A DNA stretch of 24,836 nt, taken from assembly GCA_964442285.1 (NCBI GenBank), contig CAYTZH010000055.1:1-24836 (forward strand). Reading direction: 5' to 3'. This DNA is from CAYTZH01 sp964442285 (GTDB lineage: Bacteria; Myxococcota_A; UBA9160; JAFDET01). Position 1 is the stretch's first letter, and every line of letters starts with the position of its first letter. Made by a program: the position numbers and the translations under genes. The notes under the pieces are model-generated. The model was not told the origin of the DNA. It saw nothing but the letters and a program-made list of their open reading frames with translations, and searched no databases. Below are positions 14,109 through 20,479 of this stretch, piece by piece.

Positions 14109-15284
14109 TCACCAGCGCACGGGCAGGGCCGCCGGGCCCCGCAGCAGGATCCGCCGCGGCGCGGCCCGCTCGGCGTCCCGCAGCCGGAGCTTCGGGAGCC
14201 GCTCGGTCAGGACGGCCAGGGCCACCCGCAGGTTCTTCTGGGCCAGGTGCATGCCGGGACAGGTGCGCAGGCCCGGCCCGAAGCTGAGCAGCTCCCCGGG
14301 GCGGCGGTCCAGATCGAAGCGCCCGGGATCGTCGTAGACCGCCGGGTCGCGGTTGGCCGCGGCGATGCCGAAGAGCACCGACGAGCCGGGCGGCATGCGC
14401 ACGCCCTCGAACGTCACCTCCCGGTCGGGACGGCTGAAGCGCGGCTGGGCCGCCACCGGCGGGTTCCAGCGCAGGAGCTCCTGCACGGCGTCGGCGTGCC
14501 GGACCGGATCGGCCACGCAGGCCTCCCACGCTTCGGGATGGGTGAGGAGCGCGTGGATCAGGTTGCCCAGGGCGTCGGAGGTGGTCGTGGCGCCGGCGGT
14601 GAAGAAGAGCCGGACGTGGGCCAGGATCTCCGCGGGTCCCACGGGCGCGCCCTCGACCTCCGTGCGCAGCCAGTGGCTGATCACGTCGTCGCGCGGCTCG
14701 GCGCGACGGGCCTCGATCACGGGCTCCACGTAGGCGGTGAGCTGGGCGTCGGCCCGGCGGCTCTTCTCCAGGTCCAGGCCGCCGAACATCAGGTCCATCG
14801 ACCAGTCGTAGAACTCGCGCTCCCGGTCTCGGGGCAGGCCGAGCTGCCGGCAGATGATGGCGAAGGCGAAGCGATGGGTGAACGACGCGACGAGGTCAGC
14901 CTCGCCGTCCGCCTCGATCTCGTCCACCAGCGCGTGACCGATGGGCAGCAGCTCCGACGCCTCCAGCCGATCGATCACCGAGCGGCGGAAGGCCGGGGTC
15001 ATGGGCGGACGCCACAGCCGATGGCGGTCCTCGTCCATGGACATGAAGGTCTCGCCGATGTAGGGGCGCGAGATGATCTGGTAGGCGTGGCCGGGCGGGA
15101 AGCGCTCGCCGTCGCGGAAGGCCTCGGACAGCGCCGCGTGCCCCACGATGTAGAAGACGGGAAGCCGGCCCCCCATGGCCCGCACCGGGACCACCGCCCC
15201 CCGCTCGCGGAGTCGCGCCAGGGCGTCGCCGAACGCCGGCCCGGGCAGCTCGTCGGTGTACCAGTCGATCTCCGCGGGATCCAT
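14109..15284 (-). CDS. Cytochrome P450
   Basis: This 391-aa soluble bacterial-type P450 starts at ATG 15284 without a clear ribosome site. The C-helix block is HRLWRPPMTPAF (about 88-99). The I-helix is FFTAGATTTSDALG (AGATTT 230-235), where the usual acidic residue before Thr-Thr is Thr. The ExxR motif is Glu269-Arg272 (ELLRW). FDLDRRP corresponds to the PERF region, and the heme loop is SFGPGLRTCPGMHLAQ with Cys342 as axial ligand. P450s of this type hydroxylate lipids, steroids or terpenes using ferredoxin-linked electrons; no ferredoxin or reductase lies beside it. It lies 84 bp downstream of the CBS gene on the same strand. The substrate is unknown. Confidence 0.93.
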   Translation of the reverse strand: MDPAEIDWYTDELPGPAFGDALARLRERGAVVPVRAMGGRLPVFYIVGHAALSEAFRDGERFPPGHAYQIISRPYIGETFMSMDEDRHRLWRPPMTPAFRRSVIDRLEASELLPIGHALVDEIEADGEADLVASFTHRFAFAIICRQLGLPRDREREFYDWSMDLMFGGLDLEKSRRADAQLTAYVEPVIEARRAEPRDDVISHWLRTEVEGAPVGPAEILAHVRLFFTAGATTTSDALGNLIHALLTHPEAWEACVADPVRHADAVQELLRWNPPVAAQPRFSRPDREVTFEGVRMPPGSSVLFGIAAANRDPAVYDDPGRFDLDRRPGELLSFGPGLRTCPGMHLAQKNLRVALAVLTERLPKLRLRDAERAAPRRILLRGPAALPVRW

Positions 15285-15368
15285 GGGCGCATATGCTACA
15301 CGGCCACGCGAGCCGGGGCCGCCGGCGTCGGAGGGACACGGGCCAGCTGTCGGCGATGCCGGGGATGC

Positions 15369-15653
15369 CTAGGGGAGCGCGGGCCTCTCGTCCGCGCCAA
15401 TGAGCGCCAGGACCTCGAGGGCGCTCACGACGCCGACCAGCACTCCGTGCTGCAGCACCGGAATCTCGTGGACCCCCGTCTCGCTCATCAGCTTCGCAGC
15501 CGCGTCGACGCTCGTGCCCACCTCGATGACGATGGGGTTCCGGTTCATGACGTCGGATACGCTGGTCGCCCGGGCGGAGGAAGGCGCCGTCCCACCTGGA
15601 GATGCAACAGCGCTCGTGCTGGAGGCCGACGCAGGCGGCGCGCCCGCTAGCAA
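15369..15653 (-). CDS. Single CBS-domain protein
   Basis: The C-terminal 60 residues are one CBS motif: SDVMNRNPIVIEVGTSVDAA, KLMSETGVHEIPVLQ, HGVLVGVVSALEVLALIG. CBS domains bind adenosyl ligands such as AMP, ATP or SAM and normally come in pairs, so this protein would have to dimerise to form a Bateman module. The start is uncertain. TTG 15653 gives 94 residues with an Ala/Ser/Pro-rich N terminus (LAGAPPASASSTSAVASPG) and overlaps the NTPase stop codon as TTGCTAG, which suggests coupling. ATG 15548 gives a bare 59-residue domain. Its tight link to the NTPase suggests an energy- or ligand-sensing partner; that is inference. Confidence 0.68.
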   Translation of the reverse strand: MLAGAPPASASSTSAVASPGGTAPSSARATSVSDVMNRNPIVIEVGTSVDAAAKLMSETGVHEIPVLQHGVLVGVVSALEVLALIGADERPALP

Positions 15654-17386
15654 TCTCCTTCGAAGACCATCTCGATCATGTCGCGCCAGTATTCCGGGGA
15701 CACCTCGCCGTCGATCAGTCGGCGGGCCTCGTCCATGCTCTGGACGGCGGGGTGCTGGTGGAGTCGCACGGGCCCCAGTGGAACGACGTAGTTGGGGATC
15801 CGTTCGAGCGTGTAGCGCAGCAGCGCTCGCTTCTGCTCGTCGTCGGCCCAGGCGAGCCTGCCGAGGCCCAGGAAGCGAAAGGCCTGATGCAGGTTGATGG
15901 GCTTCGGCAGCACCGGGACGTGGGCGCTCTCGAACCGCTCGAAGAGCGCGGCGAGCTCCCCCTCGAGGGTCCCGCGCTGCTCTTCGGGGGACTGTCTTCC
16001 GCCGCCGACGAAGACGAGATGGTGGTCCGTCCAGCCGAGAAAGCGGTCGGCGAACTCCAGGAAGGCGCCCCTGCGCGGGCCGCGGATGTACAGAGACTCG
16101 TCGAAGATCACGACAGTGGGCCGCACCACGTCGTCGATCTCCCGCAGCAGCGCAGCGACGTCGTTCCGCTTGATCAGCTGCTGTGCATCCAGGGAGACCA
16201 CCTGGTGACCCTGGGTGCCCAGCGCGACCTCCAGGTTCCAGATCACGACCTCCGTCTTGGCCGATCCCGACAGCCCCGTCATCGAGACCAACCGAGCCCC
16301 CCTCAGGATGGCGCCCGCCGCCTGGTCGACCTCCGCCGCGCGGTAGTCGCGGAGCCGCGACCCCGGCGGATCGGCGGCCACCGAGCGGACCAGCGTTCCG
16401 TCCGAGGCGCGGAAGCCGAGCACCCGATGCGGCGATTCCGGCTGCCCCACGGAGCCGAGGTCCGGGATCTCCGGCGTCGCCCTCGGTGGCGGGAAGAGAT
16501 AGGGCCGGTAGGTGAGGAGCGCGCTGCGCACCCTCTTGGGGAGCTGGGCAAAGGAGTTGCCCAGGACACCGCGCATTCGCTGCAACGACTTGCGCCGGCG
16601 CCCGAGACGCGCCGACTCCAGGAAGCGGGCGTAGGCGCGGTCGTCGGTGGCCTGCAGACTCATGCAGTAGGCCGGTCGGTCGAGCAGGAAGGCGAGCCCG
16701 GGCCGGCGAGCCACATCCACCACCTGGTCCACGCTGAAGCGATAGCCCTGGGCCTGTACGATCCGGTCGACGGTCTCCATCCAGGGTTCCCGGATGCGAG
16801 CGAGCACGAGGAAGTCGACGATCTCCCGCGGGCTGCGAAGAGCGGCGAAGCGCTCGGTGTCGAAGCCGACGCCGAGGATGGGCCGAGCGGCGACCAGCCG
16901 CTGCCCGATCTCCGCGCGGGTGGCTGCGTCGATCTCCACCCCGTGCATGAAGCGGTAGGCATAGCGACCGATCTCGCGCGCCTCCACCTCCATGCGGTCG
17001 ACGCGCTCCGTCTGCCGGGCGAAGTCGACCAGGTTGGCGTGGAGCTGCAGGGCCAGCCGGGAGCTGGATCCGCGGATGAACAGGTGCCCCTCGCGGGTCC
17101 TGGTGAGCCGCCCCGAAGCGCCGCGCTGCCACACGTTGACGAAGGTGCCGCTCACACGCTGGCTCGGGGTTCCGAACACCGCCCGCGTCTCGAAGAGATC
17201 GAGGCCGTGACGCGAGAACCGCAGCGCATCGAGGCGAACCTCGCCCACGCTGCAGGTGTCGATGAGTCGCTGCACGGAGACCTGGGGGCCGAAGAGCTCC
17301 GAGAGGTGCGCCTCCAGCTGCAGCCTCCGCGCCGGGTCCGCCAACGCGAACTCGACGCCGTCGAACGTCACGCGGGGCGGCTGCAC
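15647..17386 (-). CDS. Uncharacterised 579-aa P-loop NTPase
   Basis: I do not recognise the family. The start is a GTG (17386) overlapping the end of a 29-aa leader ORF. Residues 1-330 form an unknown N-terminal region with mixed alpha/beta pattern (ETRAVFGTPSQRVSGTFVNV, HLFIRGSSSRLALQLHANLV, EIGRYAYRFMHGVEIDAATR, LGRRRKSLQRMRGVLGNSF). Residues ~345-500 look like an NTPase core. The Walker A-like loop is VSMTGLSGSAKTEVV, with Lys377 and Thr378 but Ala where the last Gly is usual. Walker B is PTVVIFDESLY (Asp429, Glu430), and a sensor-1-like strand is HHLVFVGGGRQS. A C-terminal ~80 residues (SPEYWRDMIEMVFEGDC at the end) follow. An ATPase or ATP-dependent remodelling role is inferred. The CBS gene begins at its stop. 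Confidence 0.75.
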   Translation of the reverse strand: MQPPRVTFDGVEFALADPARRLQLEAHLSELFGPQVSVQRLIDTCSVGEVRLDALRFSRHGLDLFETRAVFGTPSQRVSGTFVNVWQRGASGRLTRTREGHLFIRGSSSRLALQLHANLVDFARQTERVDRMEVEAREIGRYAYRFMHGVEIDAATRAEIGQRLVAARPILGVGFDTERFAALRSPREIVDFLVLARIREPWMETVDRIVQAQGYRFSVDQVVDVARRPGLAFLLDRPAYCMSLQATDDRAYARFLESARLGRRRKSLQRMRGVLGNSFAQLPKRVRSALLTYRPYLFPPPRATPEIPDLGSVGQPESPHRVLGFRASDGTLVRSVAADPPGSRLRDYRAAEVDQAAGAILRGARLVSMTGLSGSAKTEVVIWNLEVALGTQGHQVVSLDAQQLIKRNDVAALLREIDDVVRPTVVIFDESLYIRGPRRGAFLEFADRFLGWTDHHLVFVGGGRQSPEEQRGTLEGELAALFERFESAHVPVLPKPINLHQAFRFLGLGRLAWADDEQKRALLRYTLERIPNYVVPLGPVRLHQHPAVQSMDEARRLIDGEVSPEYWRDMIEMVFEGDC

Positions 17387-17457
17387 GACGCGTGATCGAC
17401 CGCCTCGAAGGCCGCCCGGATCTCCCGGCGCAGGCCGAGCACGATCTCACGGTCCAT
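17368..17457 (-). CDS. Possible 29-aa leader ORF before the NTPase
   Basis: ATG 17457 opens DREIVLGLRREIRAAFEAVD and ends at 17368, 19 bp inside the NTPase gene. GAGG abuts the ATG and GAGAG lies further up. The peptide is an amphipathic charged helix ending SCSRPA. It could be a translated leader coupling translation into the NTPase GTG start, or the displaced N terminus of the NTPase. It is short and unsupported by any family. Confidence 0.35.
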   Translation of the reverse strand: MDREIVLGLRREIRAAFEAVDHASCSRPA

Positions 17458-17565
17458 CCTCGAGGTCTCTCTATTGCAGGGGGCCGTTGGACTCGATGTG
17501 GGAAGCATAGGAAGCCCAGGGCCCTTCTTCGAGGACCCCCACGGCATGCGGTTCCGGGGCGAGCT

Positions 17566-17919
17566 CTCGGGCTCCCGCCCCTCGCGCGGCCCGGCGAGCG
17601 GGACCGCGCCTGGCTGGGCGAGCTCGGGGCGAGCGCTCCCGCGCAGGTCTTCGCGGCGCCGGGCTGCGATGGCTGTCGCGGCCTCGGCTACCGGGGCCGC
17701 ACGGGCCTGTTCGAGGTCTGGAAGGTTCCGCCCGCACTCCGCGAGCGGATCAACCGGGGCGACGACGAGCAGACCCTGCGCCAGGTGCTCCGCGACGGTC
17801 CGCACGCCTCGCTCCTCGACGACGGCCTCGCGAAGGTGGCCGCGGGAGCCACGGACCTCGCCGAGCTCCGCCGCGTGCCGGACCTCCGGGTCCCGGTCGG
17901 AAGCGCGGAGACGAGCTAG
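17566..17919 (+). pseudogene. C-terminal fragment of a GspE/PilB-type secretion ATPase
   Basis: Without a usable start, this frame reads GERDRAWLGELG, then CDGCRGLGYRGRTGLFEVW, a basic helix LRERINRGDDEQTLRQVL and SLLDDGLAKVAAGATDLAEL. That is the end of the type II secretion/type IV pilus ATPase family: the second CxxC pair of the zinc tetracysteine, the YRGR(T)G(L/I)FEV block and the final 'DGl.kV..G.T...E' helix. The P-loop core and the first cysteine pair are absent; where they should be the sequence loses meaning (near 17566). No secretion genes are close by. It is the remnant of a deletion or rearrangement. Its TAG stop shares the palindrome CTAG with the stop of rhlE. Confidence 0.72.
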
Positions 17920-19223
17920 GCTCGCCGGCCTCCGCGTCGGCTCCGACCCCGACCGCGCGCGGCGCCGCCGCGTTGCCCAAAGCCGCGGCCCGCAGCGCGT
18001 CCGGCCCGTCGTCCCGCTCCGCCCGACGAACGCGCGTCCGCGCGGTCGGCGCTGGTGAAGCCCGGGACCTCACGTCGCGCGATGGGCGCGCCGACCGTGC
18101 GTTCGATCTCGCGCACCAGCGCGCGGTCCGCAGCCGTGACGAAGGTGAAGGCGTGGCCCGCGTGCTCGGCCCTTCCGGTGCGCCCGATCCGATGCGTGTA
18201 GGCGTCGGACGTGGGCGGCACGTCGTAGTTGATCACGTGCGAGACCTTCGAGACGTCGATGCCGCGCGCGGCGATGTCGGTGGCGACCAGCACGTCGAAC
18301 CGCCGCTCCCGGAAGCCGCGCATGGCGCGATCGCGCTGGCCCTGGGACATGTTGCCCTGGAGCGAAACCGCCCGGTGTCCGGCGCGGTCGAGCTTCTGGG
18401 CCAGCCGCTTCGCGCGGTGCCGGGTGCGGGTGAAGACGATCGCCGAGGCCAGGGCCGGGTCGGCCAGCAGGGCGCACAGCAGTGCCTCCTTGCCCGACTC
18501 CGCCACGGGGTAGAGCCCGTGCTCGACGGTCTCGGCCGGCTTCGAGGGGGCGAGCTCGACCACGTGGGGCCGGTGGAGCAGCTCGTCGGCCAGCCGGCGG
18601 ATCGCCGGCGGCATGGTGGCCGAGAAGAGCAGGTTCTGACGCCGCGGCGGCAGCGCCGCCAGGATGCGTCGGATGTCCGGCAGGAAGCCCATGTCGAACA
18701 TGTGGTCCGCCTCGTCGAGCACGAGCGTCTCGACGGCGTCGAGGCGCACGGCGCCCTGGCCGTGCAGGTCGAGGAGGCGGCCCGGGCAGGCGACCACCAC
18801 GTCGGCGCCGCGGCGCAGCGCCAACACCTGGGCCCGAGCCGAGGTGCCCCCGAACACCGTGACGCTGCCGATGCGGGTGAAGCGCGCGAGCCGGCGCAGC
18901 TCGGCGTCGATCTGGGTGGCGAGCTCGCGCGTGGGGGCCAGCACCAGGCCGCGCGGCCCGCGGGCCCGGCCCGGCCGCGGCCCGCGCGTGAGCCGCTGGA
19001 GCAGCGGCAGGACGAACGCGGCGGTCTTGCCGGTGCCCGTCTGGGCGAGACCCAGCACGTCGCGACCCGCGCACGCGGCGGGGATGGTCTCGCGCTGGAT
19101 GGGCCGCGGGCGGTCGAAGCCGGCGGCGTCCACGGCGCGCAGCAGGGCGGGATCGAGGCCGAGGTCGGCGAACCCGCCGGGCGCCGGGGAGGAGGGGAGC
19201 GTATCGAGGTGAGCAGAGGACAA
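17916..19223 (-). CDS. rhlE: DEAD-box ATP-dependent RNA helicase, RhlE-like
   Basis: This 435-aa protein starts at TTG 19223 with AGGAACGGA upstream. All helicase motifs are present: Q motif (FDRPRPIQRETIP), AQTGTGKT (60-67), PTRELA (97-102), a GG block (FGGTSAR), CPGRLLDL, DEAD (170-173), SAT (201-203), IVFTRTRHRAKRLAQKL, ATDIAARGIDV and HRIGRTGRAEHAG. The Arg/Gly-rich tail (GRGFGQRGGAARGRGRSRRG) is an RNA-binding extension common in RhlE types. These enzymes remodel ribosome precursors and structured mRNA in the cytoplasm, often in the cold. A very strong hairpin lies in its 5' leader just before the ribosome site, so translation may be structure-controlled. It is convergent with the gspE fragment, overlapping at CTAG. 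Confidence 0.93.
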   Translation of the reverse strand: MSSAHLDTLPSSPAPGGFADLGLDPALLRAVDAAGFDRPRPIQRETIPAACAGRDVLGLAQTGTGKTAAFVLPLLQRLTRGPRPGRARGPRGLVLAPTRELATQIDAELRRLARFTRIGSVTVFGGTSARAQVLALRRGADVVVACPGRLLDLHGQGAVRLDAVETLVLDEADHMFDMGFLPDIRRILAALPPRRQNLLFSATMPPAIRRLADELLHRPHVVELAPSKPAETVEHGLYPVAESGKEALLCALLADPALASAIVFTRTRHRAKRLAQKLDRAGHRAVSLQGNMSQGQRDRAMRGFRERRFDVLVATDIAARGIDVSKVSHVINYDVPPTSDAYTHRIGRTGRAEHAGHAFTFVTAADRALVREIERTVGAPIARREVPGFTSADRADARSSGGAGRRAGRAAGRGFGQRGGAARGRGRSRRGGRRA

Positions 19224-19242
19224 GGTGGGATTCCGTTCCTGG

Positions 19243-19274
19243 CCCCGCCGCGCGCGCACGCGCGTCCGGCGGGG
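19243..19274 (-). promoter_or_regulatory. Strong 5'-leader hairpin of the RhlE-like helicase
   Basis: CCCCGCCG (19243-19250) and CGGCGGGG (19267-19274) are exact inverted repeats, and the inner CGCGCG runs can extend the stem past a two-base bulge. On the minus-strand mRNA this hairpin ends next to the AGGAACGGA ribosome site and ~20 nt before the TTG start. It may be a substrate for helicase autoregulation; that is inference. Confidence 0.45.
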
Positions 19275-19523
19275 TCGTTCCGACCCGCACAACAGGAGAG
19301 GGTTCGAAGGGTTCAGGCGTCGCGGTCCCTGGGGATGGGACCCTGTTGAGCGCCGCTGCCGGGAGACCCGGCGTTGGCTGGTGAGTAGCGCCCCGTGGCC
19401 GCCGGGGCAAGCGGGGGCCGGCCCGGACGCCCCGGCTCGTCGACCTCGGACCCCAGGGCCTCCTCCCGGCTGCCGGGCACGCCCTCGTCCTCGATCGGCC
19501 GCGGCTCGAGGGCATCCAGGTTG
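19275..19523. other. Gene-free divergent stretch between rhlE and vapB
   Basis: About 250 bp of extremely GC-rich sequence with no convincing reading frame. It contains several short G- and C-run inverted repeats (for example around 19383-19440) but no clear -10/-35 pair on either strand. The promoters of rhlE (leftward) and vapB (rightward) must lie here or in the adjoining AT-rich palindrome. Confidence 0.4.
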
Positions 19524-19548
19524 CCATATTCCCGTATCAGCAATATGG
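19524..19548. promoter_or_regulatory. Inverted-repeat operator before vapB
   Basis: CCATATT (19524-19530) and AATATGG (19542-19548) are exact inverted repeats with an 11-bp spacer, in a locally AT-rich island. The position, 12 bp before the vapB ATG, is that of an autoregulatory site bound by VapB-type ribbon-helix-helix proteins. Confidence 0.55.
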
Positions 19549-19559
19549 AAATACGCATC

Positions 19560-19787
19560 ATGAAGACCGCGTTGAATATCGACGACTCCGTGATGGAGCG
19601 GCTCAAGCGCGAGGCGGCACGGCAGGGGCGCACGATGTCGGAGCTGGTCGAGTCGGCGCTCCGGCTGCTCTTCCAGATGCGGAGGCAGCGTCCGGAGCTG
19701 CCTCCGCTGCCCAGATTCGAGAGCGGCGGCGCCCTCGTGGACGTCGCGGACCGCTGGGCGCTCTATGAGGCGATGGAAGGCCGCTAG
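19560..19787 (+). CDS. vapB: VapB-type ribbon-helix-helix antitoxin (toxin partner truncated)
   Basis: 75 residues from ATG 19560; ATG 19545 would add MEIRI and is an alternative. MKTALNIDDSVMERLKREAA is the ribbon and first helix, and GRTMSELVESALRLLFQM the second helix of a ribbon-helix-helix DNA-binding fold, as in VapB antitoxins. The C-terminal half (ELPPLPRFESGGALVDVADR, then WALYEAMEGR) is the flexible toxin-neutralising segment. The antitoxin looks intact. Its stop TAG overlaps the GTG of the toxin gene (TAGTG), the classic coupled layout. Since the toxin is broken, this is now an orphan antitoxin, which may persist by chance or act against related VapC toxins. The palindrome upstream suggests it still represses its own promoter. 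Confidence 0.85.
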   Translation: MKTALNIDDSVMERLKREAARQGRTMSELVESALRLLFQMRRQRPELPPLPRFESGGALVDVADRWALYEAMEGR

Positions 19788-19969
19788 TGTTCGTCGTGGA
19801 CACCAACGTCCTGGTGTACGCCGCCGATCGCGACGCCCCGGGGCACGAACGCTGCCGGGATCTGCTGATACATGCACGTCCGTCGTCCCGGCCGCTCGAT
19901 CGCATCGCCGAGGGCCACGACGTTCCGGACGTCGTGGCTGCACGGTCGCTGCTGGGGGTGTTCTCCTGA
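19787..19969 (+). pseudogene. vapC: Truncated VapC PIN-domain toxin
   Basis: GTG 19787 opens FVVDTNVLVYAADRDAPGHE, a PIN-domain ribonuclease N terminus with the first catalytic Asp in the VVDTN motif. Family likeness ends at about residue 27 (RCRDLL). The rest (IHARPSSRPLDRIAEGHD...) is out-of-context sequence that stops after 60 residues, whereas VapC toxins have about 130-145. The later acidic residues of the active site are missing, so it cannot be an active RNase. Two strong hairpins (19914-19938 and 19957-19978) occupy the junction sequence. The cause is probably a deletion that fused the 5' end to unrelated DNA. Confidence 0.75.
19914..19938. repeat. Perfect 10-bp stem inverted repeat inside broken vapC
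   Basis: GCCACGACGT (19914-19923), loop TCCGG, ACGTCGTGGC (19929-19938): a perfect inverted repeat. It lies ~40 bp after the point where VapC likeness ends. It may be a terminator or the trace of a mobile or recombination end; no T-run follows. Confidence 0.5.
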
Positions 19970-19978
19970 GGAGACGCC
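19957..19978 (+). terminator. Hairpin over the stop of truncated vapC
   Basis: GGTGTTCTCC (19957-19966) pairs with GGAGACGCC (19970-19978) with one bulge and one wobble around loop TGA. The loop is the stop codon of the truncated vapC. There is no T-tract, so this is only a possible terminator. Confidence 0.35.
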
Positions 19979-20020
19979 GCCTTCCCCGAGCGCCGCTCGC
20001 TGGCGAACCCCGCGGAGCCG

Positions 20021-20170
20021 TTGAGAGCGAGTAGCGGAGCGGGCTGGCTCGAGGGCAGGACGGTGCTCGTCACGGGGGCGACGAGCGGGATCGGACGGGC
20101 CGCGGCCCTCGCGCTCGCGCGGGAGGGGCCGTAGCTGATGCTGCTCTGCCGCAGCGCGGACAAGGGAGCG
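20021..20170 (+). pseudogene. SDR N-terminal remnant with in-frame stop
   Basis: A frame opening at TTG 20021 reads WLEGRTVLVTGATSGIGRAA with ALALAREGP, then meets TAG at 20132 and continues LMLLCRSADKGAAS before losing sense. This is the Rossmann start of a short-chain dehydrogenase (TGATSGIG motif and the following 'LLCRs..kG' strand), cut by a nonsense codon and truncated. No catalytic region follows. It is unrelated in detail to the SDR at 13353. It is one of several remnants in this stretch. Confidence 0.7.
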
Positions 20171-20424
20171 GCGTCGCACCCGGTTTCGAGACGCCGTGGG
20201 GGCCGCCCCAGCAGGCGGAAGGCAGTTCTCCACACTGTGACCAGTCCCCGGGGGAGGTCAGGCTAGAACGACCCGTAGGCGGCCTCGGGAGTCGGCCGCG
20301 GTGCTGCTCATGGCCGCCACCGCTCTGCCGTTCTGCCTCTGGTTCGCCCGACGCAATCTCGCCTGAGGGGCGCGCGCGGGCGCCCGAACCCGCCGCGGGC
20401 GCCCGAAACCGCCACAGGGATGAG
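20171..20424. other. Gene-poor stretch with a short hydrophobic C-terminal-like fragment
   Basis: No full gene is seen. On the plus strand 20301-20366 reads VLLMAATALPFCLWFARRNL then Ala and a stop: a single hydrophobic helix with a basic end that looks like the last helix of a lost membrane protein. It has no start context of its own. GGGGCGCGCG-type runs and two similar 'gggcgcccgaa' segments (about 20380-20410) follow. Confidence 0.3.
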
Positions 20425-20453
20425 TTGACCGCGCGCGGCGGTGGGTTCAGACT
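20425..20453 (+). promoter_or_regulatory. Possible promoter of the cyclase/TPR gene
   Basis: TTGACC (20425-20430), 17-bp spacer, CAGACT (20448-20453). The -35 is good and the -10 is weak. The predicted start near 20460 would leave a ~20-nt leader before ATG 20480. Confidence 0.3.
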
Positions 20454-20479
20454 GCCTGCACCCCGCGGTGGCCTCGGCG

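Noticed and set aside
14247..15650. 467-residue plus-strand frame opposite P450 and CBS genes
   Set aside because: It mirrors the P450, whose heme loop, ExxR and I-helix are unmistakable.
17519..17570. Glyoxalase/VOC protein fragment (FFEDPHGMRF)
   Set aside because: Only about a dozen residues resemble the family; too short to annotate as a feature.
15369..19970. Anti-phage defence island
   Set aside because: A P-loop protein, CBS domain and toxin-antitoxin remnant are suggestive, but none belongs to a defence family I can name and no nuclease or phage-sensing partner is present.
20301..20366. Small membrane protein gene
   Set aside because: One hydrophobic helix with no ribosome site or sensible start; more likely the tail of a lost gene or chance.
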